A DNA stretch of 64,000 bases from Micropterus salmoides (taxonomy: Eukaryota > Chordata > Actinopteri > Centrarchiformes > Centrarchidae). Each line of letters begins with the position of its first letter. Position 1 is the stretch's first letter. Location: positions 27,755,585 through 27,819,584 of the forward strand of contig NW_024044681.1 of the NCBI RefSeq assembly GCF_014851395.1, in the 5' to 3' direction. The position numbers and the translations under genes were made by a program. This document shows positions 1 to 10,500 of the stretch, one piece after another. A model generated the notes under the pieces. That model worked only from the letters and a program-made list of their open reading frames with translations, was not told where the DNA came from and did not search any database.

Positions 1-1500
1 ATGGATCATGAATGGGATATTATTATTATTTAAACTAAAAGGAGGGATAAGTCATGTAGTCATGAATAATGGTGTTCGTCATTGAGTTTTGTGATAATTA
101 TATTATATGATTGGTGTGTGATTTTTTGAGTGGGTTTTCTTGTGTATTTTTGTGTATTTGTATAATGGCCCATCTAGGAACTGGCATTGCAGACTAGTTT
201 AGGCTATAAATGCTGTGGTATGTGGCATTGGTTCATGCTATATACTTGTCCCTATAATAGATAAATTATTATCATTCACTTGATCAAACATATTATAAAA
301 ACATCAGACAGGCATGCTGACGAAATACACAAAAGAAAACAAAGCAACACAATACCTTGTTTTCAATTAAATCACCTTTCATCCTGTAAGAGAAGTTCAC
401 TTTATAACTTCTCCTGCCAGTAAAATGATGAGATGCCACCAATAATGCGCATCTAATCACCATTTCAGATTTCCTCTCTGAAGGGGATTAAGAATAAATG
501 CTCATTGTCTAAATGAAAATGATATTTCCTGTCATGAATAATCCGCTGCCTTAATAATAATGATTTTCAACAGATAAACACAGACTACTTTTAAGTCCAT
601 TTCAGAAGACAACATGGCGAGCTTTCAAAATTACCATTCTGCATTTACAGTTAATCAGTAGGCTAAATCTAAACAGACTCAATCTAACCGCTTTTCAAAT
701 TTCTTGAGCGACCACCAGGGGGAGACATAATGATCAAGTTTATGATTTTGTATGATCTATCACTGGGCAAATTTCATATTCAAAATTCATTACTCAGAGA
801 AAATGTGTGTACATTACTTACATTACACCCACCTTACACACATTAATTCCATTACATTAATTATGTCTTCATTTAGTAAATCCATGGACACTATGTAAAT
901 AATGTGAAGAAACACAAACCTTTTTTTTCTTGCTTGTTTTTTATTTACCTCATGTGTTTTAGATGACATTTATTTAGTAAATCTTTATTATTGTTAATTT
1001 TGTTATGTTGTCATGTGTTTTGCATTGTTTATTTACACAACTTCATGTTGTTATGAACTCTAGTACCTGCCTCCTCCTTTGTCTCCGTTTCGTCTCTGTT
1101 AAAACTGCCTGGAAAACATTTCTTAACATGTTAGCCCATGATAAATAAACTGCGGACTGCAGCAGTGCACTGTGGCTGCGGCATCAGCAGTGGTGAACAT
1201 TGGCTGTGAGACGTAAGAACCGGGTTTACGGCAGTTACCAAAGAGTCTTGAAGGAAAGAGTCCAATATCTGTGGGCCTATATAAAACAGAGTTTTAATCT
1301 GAAATGACACCAACTGTGTAGCTGAATACCACTACAAAGATGTTCGGATCTGCCATAGCAGAAAAATAACAACAAAACGTTGCTGTCGTTTAAGATTTTA
1401 CGGAACTACATCCTAACTGATATCACAGGCGACGCCATATTTGTTTCAAAGGCGTTACCCTACTTCGTTTCCCAGCGGTGACCAATCTTACGTGCTCAAA
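1..1500. other. Intergenic DNA upstream of aifm1, no gene seen
   Basis: AT-rich DNA without a convincing exon on either strand. The only notable site is a CTCF-like core at 712-724 (CCACCAGGGGGAG on the plus strand). The open frame at 1131-1313 on the minus strand matches nothing I recognise and has no splice context. Confidence 0.6.
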
Positions 1501-1697
1501 GAGTCTTTACAATTACCCATGATTCCCCAGAAACGTGTGACCTGTCTCTGGCCTTGGCGTGTAGCTCGGTGTTGCTAGTTGTGTGTGTGAGCGTGTGTGT
1601 GTGCTGGCTATAGCATTTCATTAGCGTTAATTAGCGAGTGTTCCTGTCGAGAAGCCGGCTAGTAAACTGGGAACCGTTACAGCGGAGCTGAGCCACA
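1500..1697 (+). promoter_or_regulatory. aifm1: Probable aifm1 promoter and 5' UTR
   Basis: The 200 bases before the aifm1 start codon are richer in G+C than the flanks and include a short GT run (1580-1600). A TAATTAGCG-type motif lies at about 1629-1637. No TATA box is evident, as expected for a housekeeping mitochondrial gene. The transcription start cannot be fixed from sequence alone. Confidence 0.45.
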
Positions 1698-1785
1698 ATG
1701 CTGAAATGTAGAAATGTATGGAAAAAGCTTGCACCTCTTGCTAGAGCCTCATCAACTGTATGCCGGCAGAATGTGAGGAGAGCAG
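1698..1785 (+). CDS. aifm1: aifm1 exon 1: mitochondrial targeting sequence
   Basis: Begins at ATG 1698 (context CACAATG) and ends at donor GTAAGT. It encodes 29 residues plus one base. The peptide is rich in Arg/Lys and Ala and lacks Asp and Glu, as expected for an amphipathic mitochondrial presequence. It is the only upstream in-frame ATG consistent with splicing to exon 2. Confidence 0.9.
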
Positions 1786-4700
1786 GTAAGTTAAGTTAAC
1801 TAGTGACAGCACGTTAACTTGCACCTTCCATGATACCTGGCCTCAATTCAAACATACATTGCACATAACACATTATGTCGGCGGGTTGTGTATCCAGGTT
1901 ACTACTAGGTGACTTCTCGTATCTTTGTTTAAGTATTCTGACCTTTGTGTGGCTGATACAAAGCTAACCTTAACTGAGCTAACATAGCAAGAGGCAACAT
2001 GGATGTCCTATAGCTAACTTAAACCATTTTTCACTAAACTGTTTGAGCTCTTGCACGAAGCCTGTCAATAAGCAACGCTAGCTAATATTAAAATAATCCC
2101 TCATTGCCACAAGTGTTTTTTACGTGCTTGGATACAGTCCTTGTTTGCAGTGTGCTTCTGTGACAGGTGTTACACCATTTTCTGTAACCTGTCATGCTTT
2201 CATAAGCACACTTTGATTTGGATCACGGGTTTTTTTGAGCTCCTTGTAACCCTGAAAGGATAAGCACAGCAAGTACAACAGAGTCCTGCTGCAAGTATGG
2301 CAGCAATGATGATGGGGAGTTAATAGAGGAAAGTAGTTCATGGGAGAGGTTGATCATCAAGCCTCTAAACCCCAAACTCTGAGTGTGCTTCCTTTAATTA
2401 ACCTACTTAGCTCAAGGATTCTTGTGCATTCATAGCGCCAATGTATGCCCCTCCATTTGGTGGAATTTCAAGTCAGGATGAAATGTAGGGATTCAACACT
2501 GAATATCAGCATAATATGTTTACATTGAAGATCTTGTGAGAAGACATGTTCTCATTGCCAGCATCCTCATGGGTGTTCTGCAGATCACACAGCCAGTAGC
2601 ATTTACACAAATATTTGCAACAATTGCTTAGTCCCATGTCTGCATAATTTAAAATTGTCACCAAGATAGCCATTCTGTTCTTTTAGCGGTCACATTAATA
2701 TAACTGTCACCTTCATAGTTTACAGCTGGCAGCTGGCCTAGGCATCAGCTGACATGTTGTTGTTGTTTTTATGCATACATTAACTGCACATGCCTTTTCA
2801 CATGCCGTTAACTATAGAAAAGTTGGTGGAACATGTAGTGTCACGCTCCGTCTTACTTATGCCTTGTCCCCATCATCGGTGGTGTCCAGCCAGATAGCAA
2901 AGGGAGATGTTATTGACTGAACAGTTAATATGCTGTTTAATTAAGTGGCATTGTCAGTCAGACAGCTGCCACGTGGTAAGCCTGATCAACATAAACAAAA
3001 ACAAAGATTGGAGTGCATCTCCAGTCATGCACCATTTTGAGTGTTTCACCCAACTCCACAATGCAGAAAAAAGATCTATTAATGAAAAAAACATGACACA
3101 TTTAATCTGTAAATCCACGTTCAGTGTGTATAATACATGGCGTGGAGATGTAACTATGACTGACCTTTTGTTTGGATTACTCTTTGTGAGCACTGTCAAT
3201 ATTGTTGGACTGACAGTGGTGCGGTTTTGACCAATCTAAGATTTTGTCATGTGCCAAATTGTTTTCAGGGTTGCCCAATGGCAGGATACCAGCACGTGTA
3301 CCCGTGGCTCACATGTCTACCGGGCCTACAGGAGGGGGTGGGGAAAACCACCTGTATGTCCTTCTGGTTGGAGCAGCCTGCCTCGGTGGTGGAATTTATG
3401 TGAGTTAGTCTGCCATAACATACAGTAGATGCACTGGAAATCATAATTGAGAGGTTGGAAATGAGTTTGTGCTCTTCAGTACATTACCTGTGTGTTTGCT
3501 GGGTTTCATCCAGAAGCTCATTCTCTGCCTGTTTGCAAATGTTCATGCCTGAAAAACTGACCAGATCTGATTTGCAGAATCGGGGCAGACTCACAGAGTA
3601 AGAGTTGAACTGGTTGTGATTAAATAGGGGGCTGTGTTTGTCTTCACAGGCGTACCAAACTATCAAGGGAGACCAACAAAGATATCAGGACCGTATTAAT
3701 GAAATTTCATCCAGATCACAAAAAGCCGCCACAGAAGAACCAACCACACCCATCCAGTCAGAGCCTCCCGGTGCGTGATTTATATTAACTGAGTTTAATA
3801 ATAATGAAACTTTTGACTGTTTACTTCATTACACAAACAAACAAAGTCTGAAGATACTCTTATCAGAGCCACATCATTCCAGTGTGATCCTTTTTTAGTT
3901 TACTGATTTTTTAGTTTGTTTTTTTAGCTGTGAAAGCCAGCAAGACAGAGGGTGAGTGATTTCTCTCTCATTTCTGAGTAGATGTTTATCTTAACATTTA
4001 TAGATCAAACTTCACCTGTGTTAATAACGTAATAGTAGTTAAACTTGACCATGATATATTTATAACAGTGAACAAAGAGAGAACATTGCCTGTATAAAAA
4101 GATGTTAGGTACTCCAGTCAGTGCCATTGACTAGTCACTGATCTATACATCTGGAGTTGGTCCCCGGGCGCTGCACAGTGGCTGCCCACTGCTCCCTTGA
4201 GGGATGGGTTAAATGCAGACAATAAAGGTATCTTCTATTCTATTCTGTAGTGTTTGCTGTTGTCTTTGTGCTCTTTTCACAGAAAGATTTTTATTTATGT
4301 TTGTTATTTTTTGTATTTATGTTTGAAAATAAAATAACAGTTAAAGGTTATTTGGTGTAAGAGTAGTAATAATAATAATAATCTTTATTTGTAGAGCACT
4401 TTTCAAAAACAAGTTACAAAGTGCTTTAAAAAGTGTAAAGACAATAATACCCAAGAGACAATAATACAAAAACAATACAAGAGTAGGCTTGGAAACAGCT
4501 GACTCGGCATTACACAGTTAAGCTTCCTCTTTATTGCCATGTAAACAGATTTTGAGACTGCAAAACAAACTGCATTTAAAATTGTATTTAAAGTAGTGGT
4601 GGATTAAATTTAAATGACTTGCTTTTAACCCTGTTCTCTTTCTGATTAATAAGCCCCTCTGAACGTCACGTTACATAAAAGAAATGATGTTGAATGTCAG

Positions 4701-7560
4701 TCTTATTTCATAATTTTGTAAGCTAACATTTTATCTTTTCTTTTCTCTCAGCCGTCCCTGAGCCAGAAACTCAAGCAGCACCTTCACCAGAGGAGCCAAG
4801 TCCTCCAGTCCCTGACGTCGAATTAGCAGCAGCCCCCAGTGAAACAGCTGAACCGCCCCCAGGTCTGCATACTTTTCTATATACCTGCATGACACGTTCC
4901 TCCTGTTTAAACACTATGTTTGAACCAAAAAGTAACAGAAAAAAAGATGTGGAAAAATGTGTTACTTTTACACTTGCTCTATTGCACGTTTTACACTTAT
5001 TATACTTTGAAGATAAGTTGGGTATCAGAAATGGCAACACTCACTGGTACAGTCATGTTAGTGCAAAAGAAGCAGGCTGGAAAACAGTCTTTTCACTTCT
5101 CTTTACACTTTTCTCATAATTGCAGTAAAATATTAAAAATGTTATGGTGATGATGTTCTAAACACGAGGCCCCTTGGATACTGTAAACCGGCATTGTCTT
5201 GTCTGTGTGAGTCTAAATCCAGAAGCCGAGAGGTTTACTGCATGAACTGTGACTTTGCCTGCTTGTTGCATCTGTTTTATTTTTCACTCACCTCCTTGTA
5301 TGCAGTGAGACATTTGTCATGCTCGGTGCGTTCTGTTTCTCAGTTTGTGGGCTAATGTAAATTAACCTTTTATAAAGTTTCACACTCACATACTCTCCTC
5401 CATTCTGAACTGTAAATATTTCTGTTTTTTGTGAGAGACCGTGGTTGGAGTTCTCAAAATTTTCTACAAATATTTTGGCTCCTGGTGTTCTTTGTTGTCA
5501 TATTTGTGATATGAAACTGCACCCATTCGGTTGACACTTTCTGTGAAAGTGTCCTACTTTGGCGAACTTTATGCTGTGATTGTACTCAAAAGCAGTACTT
5601 TACTGTTATTCATAATTGGAAGCTACCCTTTTAAAGTGGGTTACTTGTATTTCCTTTCATGTGGCTTCTGAGATCTAATTGTAACAGGAAGTGTTAAAAC
5701 GGAAAACAGAAAAGTGTCTGGTCCTTGTGAACATCAGTGTGGTAAGACATGCTTGAGTAAAAATTAGCTCAGTCATCAACACTGAAAAAAAGTTGCAACT
5801 CCATACTCAGCTCCTTGATAATGTGTCAAATATGCAACAGTTGTTGCAGTATGTGGTGTACTGCAGTATACAGTATGTCTCTGTAAAAGTTAACCACAAA
5901 TTGGGCAGCTTCCAATTCTTACTGTTTTAGCGTGCATGCTCTGCAGGAGAAGATATGCATGGATCCTTCCCCTTCTATAATCTTGTAAAAAATATAATCT
6001 TAAATGGACTGCCTCAACAGCAGATGAGCCAGTGGTAGAAGCGCCCCAAGAGGAGGCAGCAGAACCACCTGCTGCACGTGTAGTTGAGGAGGGTAAGAAT
6101 TTAGGAGAAAGGGTAAACTGATCTGATTAATTCACTCGTTCTGTTGGAAATACTGAACTCCATCTGAGCTGAGTTTGTAGCGTAGATACATCATTTAAAG
6201 CTGGATTGCACATCAGAGGTTATTATGTAACTTACCCACTATTCTACCAGAACCATCACCCCCCTCTGAGCCGTCCCCAGCAGAGCTTACAGAGCCGCCC
6301 CCTGCACCTGTTGTGGAGAGTGGTAAGCACTCAGACAGACCTGTGCATGGAACCAGTGATGTACATTTACCGCAATGAAGCGCAGAAGAGGGCAGACACA
6401 ACACTGATACCCTTCCCCCACATTTTGAGAATGTTGTTATATGTTTTGTTGTTAACACCTTTTCTCCTATTTATATTTTTAACATTTTTTTTTGTCGTCA
6501 CAGCTTTCCTCCTTTCCTGTTCACTCGTTTTTCACATTTTTTGGGTTCTAATAATAATAAGGTTAATCTCACTCACATTAAAAAAAAAAAAATTCTTTTT
6601 GCATTGACTCCTTTCAGGTGCACTGACTGTGTCTCTCTCCTGCTTTGTGCTTTTTGCTTCTATCTCCTGCTCTTCCTTGTGTAGAAATTAGCAGTGACAC
6701 TGTCATCAACACTGACAGAAGTTACAACTCCGTACTCATCTTCTTGATAATATTTCTGTCAATATATACCGGTTGTGTAATGTCTGGTGTTCTGTGGTGT
6801 TCTGTGGTATTCAGTATGTACATCACTGTAAAAGTTACCCGCTAATTGGGCAACTTGCGGTTGTTATTGTGATGGTGTGCATGCTCTGCAGAATGTTCCC
6901 ACGGTAAATCTAAAGAAATGCATGGATCCTGGTCAAAAAAAAAAAAAAATCCATACTATGGACTGCCTCAACAGCAGATGAGCCAGTGGTAGAAGCGCCC
7001 CCCGAGGAGGCAGCAGAACCACCTGCTGCACGTGTAGTTGAGGAGGGTAAGAATTTAGTAGAAAGGGTAAACTCATTCTGTAGGAAATACTGAACTCCAT
7101 CTGAGCTGAGTTTGTGGCGTATGTACATGCGACAGCTCAGTTAAAGCTGGATTGCACATATTAGCCGTATTGCACATATTAGCTGTATTGCACATATTAG
7201 CTGTATTGCACATCAGAGGTTATTATGTAACTTTCCCACTATGCTACCAGAACAATCACCCCCCTCTGAGCCGTCCCCAGCAGAGCTTACAGAGCCGCCC
7301 CCTGCACCTGTTGTGGAGAGTGGTAAGCACTCGGACAGACCTGTGCATGGAACCAGTGATGTACATTTACCACATCTGAAGGTTTATTTTGTCTTAACTG
7401 GTTAATGCTCCGGTTATACTAACAGAACCTACAGCAGCAGCAGCAGCTGAAAGCCCCTCAGCAGAGCCACCCGAGCCTCAGCCTGAAGTTGTGGCAGTGA
7501 GTGGTAAGACCATAGTCCAGACTCGGTTGGAGCAGGGATGAGGGCGGACATGACACTGAT

Positions 7561-7593
<33 letters not shown>

Positions 7594-10500
7594 ATTTTGA
7601 TAATGTTAATGTTAATCTCCACATTTTGTTTTTGTCATTACAGCTTTTCTCCCTGCCTGTTCATGGGTTTTCACATTGTTTGGGTTCTTATTATGATAAA
7701 GGTTACTCTCACTCACATGAAAAAATATAATTTCTTTTTCCAGTTACTCCTTTCAGGTGTATTTGTGTAAGCCATGGGTACTGATGAGCACCCCAGATCA
7801 TGCACTGACTGTGTGTCTCTCCTGCTTTTTGCCTGTCTTGCTCTCTCCCTCTTTCTTTCACCCTCGCTCTCTCTCGTGCTTGCTGTCGCTCTCTTGTGCA
7901 AAATCCAGGAGTGGACTCCACACCTGCTTCTCTCAAGGTCCCCTCACACACCCCCTACCTCCTTATCGGTGGCGGTACCGCCTCCTTCGCCGCAGCCCGG
8001 TCTATTCGAGCCAGAGACCCCGGTGCAAAGGTCACTCAGGCCTCTGTTTTAACAGTAAAAGCCAGGCAAAGAATTCAGTTAATTTTTGACATAGTTGTAC
8101 CTGAGTTTATTTACATGTTTTTCCTAATGTACTGTGCCTGGCAAGTGACACTACCTGTGTTAATGCCTTTTTTAAATTGTTGCTACCAGGTATTGATTGT
8201 GACTGATGAGCCAGACCTTCCATACATGAGACCACCTCTTTCTAAGGAACTGTGGTTCTCTGATGACCCCAGTGTGACGGAAACACTGCGTTTCAAACAG
8301 TGGAATGGAAAGGAAAGAAGGTGTGCTTTTACTGTCTTCCGCTTTTAATACCTTGAATTATTTCTTATTGTCTTCCTTTGTTGCAATAATTGTCTCTCTC
8401 TGCTGTGATCAGTGGAGTCAGTTAGACAGATAGTTCATGGGAACTATCTGCACTTACTAAACTCTATTACTACTAACTTCCCCCCTTTTTTTTTTTTTAT
8501 TTATTTATTTTTTTTATACAGTATTTGCAACAAACAACTGTTGATGTAAAGCAAAATCTTTTCCTGTGCTGCAAATACATTTACAGGGTGTTTTTACTTC
8601 CATAATACCAAATATTAAAATATTTGGCTGATTTATTTATAGCTGTGTTTATGTGCATTTGTATATTTTTTTCTTTTTCTTTTTTCCTTTTTAAACATGG
8701 AAAGTGTTCAAAGATTTTAATACCTTGTCTTTATTTGCCAGTATCTACTTCCAGCCAGCATCATTCTACATTAATCCAGAGGAATTGGATAGTGCAGAAA
8801 ATGGGGGAGTGGCGGTGCTCACTGGCAAAAAGGTTGGCTTATATTTGATTTCCTTAATACTCAGACACTACAGTGTGCTGACTTCATAATTATATACAGT
8901 TCATGATATTCATACAGAAGTGAGGAATTTTAGTGGCAGATGTAAATGTACATTTTTTGCTCTCTCCTTCTGTCTTTCACCGTCAGTTTGACACGTTTTT
9001 TTCTCAAATACATGATTGGATCCATTTTAGGTGGTTCAGATGGATGTGAGAGGAAACAAAGTCAAATTGGACGATGAAACTGAGATTTCATATGACAAGT
9101 GTTTGATCGCTACAGGTGAGCCACTTTAAAATGTATTGATTACTACATGTGGCTTGAACCTGGTGGAAGCTAATCTGAACTGTTCTCCTAAGGCGGTGTT
9201 CCAAGAAATCTACAAGTCATTGAAAGAGCAGGGGAGGAGGTGACACAGAAGACAACTTTGTTCCGCAAGGTCAGTGTCTAGCCACAAGGAGGGGTGCTAG
9301 CTTTTTGTCAGTTTGGGAATTTCTTCTTGATGGTAAAAGCGCCAAAGAATTGTCATATTTTGGCTGTGGGAGTAATATGACATGATGGAAATATTTAGAT
9401 GGTTATATATAAATGAATCTACAGTCCCACAGGTGCACAAAGATATAAACACACTAATATAAGGCCATTTTAATGTCTTTAGAGTAACTGTGACATACAA
9501 CTACCCCAATAAAAAAAGAGTACATATGATCCAAATCTTGTTCTCAATAGATCGATGACTTCAAATCACTGGATAAGGTCACCAGAAACATCAAGTCCAT
9601 CACAATCATTGGAGGCGGCTTCTTGGGCAGCGAGCTGGCCTGTGCCCTCGGCAGGAGATGTAAGCTTACTGAGATGAGAAAATGACAGAATAGATGATGA
9701 TGATAATACTGATGTTTGAATGTTGAATTAATTTATTGCTCTGTTATTTGATCGCTCCTCCTCTTTCTCAGCACATGAGTCTGACCTGGAGGTGATACAG
9801 ATGTACCCCGAGAAGGGCAACATGGGAAAAGTGTTGCCCGAGTACCTGAGTAACTGGACAACAGAAAAAGTCAAGAGAGGTTAGTGTCCTGTTTAGTACT
9901 CTAGCATGTCTAGTTACACTTAAATTTTATTATCTCCTCATTTCTTTATTAAATTTGCTCTATTTGGTTTTATAGAGGGCGTAAAAGTCATCACAGAAGC
10001 TTTGGTGAAGTCTGTGACCTGCAAAGATGATAAGTTAGAAATCCAACTGAAGGATGGCAGATTGGTAGGTTCTTGCGCAAGTTCAGTGCAAGTCAGGAAA
10101 ATTACGTATTAGTTACTGATTATCTTGCGTCTCCCCTTGAAGGTGAAAACCGATCACATTGTTGCAGCTGTTGGCCTGGAGCCAAATGTTGACCTTGCTA
10201 AGTCAGCCGGTCTGGAGGTGGACTCTGACTTTGGTGGCTATCGGGTCAATGCAGAGCTGCAAGCTAGATCCAATATTTGGGTGGTAAGTTAATGTTCATA
10301 AGGTAGCTGAAGCCTTTTAATAACAGTCAACAAGATCATGATCATGTATACTTAATTTAGTGAAAGAGATCACCAGTTAGTAGCAAGTTTGCTGTTTATG
10401 TTAAACCCCATGTGCCAATTTTAACTGTATCTTATCTCCTTTAAAAAGCTGAGACTCATGATAAGTGGATGAATGTTCATGGAGTTTATGGTTGTTTAGT

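Larger units (their letters stand above)
5770..7905 (+). repeat. aifm1: Tandem duplication inside aifm1 that doubled an exon pair
   Basis: A block of about 0.93 kb (roughly 5770-6700) is repeated as about 6705-7905. The two copies share upstream intron sequence (5781 matches 6711), a 72-nt exon (6021 and 6975), a second 72-nt exon (6251 and 7251), and downstream intron (about 6395-6680 matches about 7545-7830). Copy two carries an extra exon (7426-7503), a short 18-bp tandem repeat and a poly-C tract. Copy one retains a relic of the pyrimidine tract that in copy two leads into exon 11. Confidence 0.85.

Noticed and set aside
1786..3650. A second, mutually exclusive aifm1 exon 2 as in mammals
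   Set aside because: I searched introns 1 and 2 for another membrane-anchor exon and found none with splice sites and frame.
6206..6607. Open frame of 133 codons on the plus strand
   Set aside because: It overlaps aifm1 exon 7 in the wrong frame and runs into intron T-rich sequence; the same pattern recurs at 7152-7379 because of the duplication.
7757..8089. Two plus-strand open frames around aifm1 exon 11
   Set aside because: They are out of frame with the clear FAD-binding exon and derive from the pyrimidine tract.
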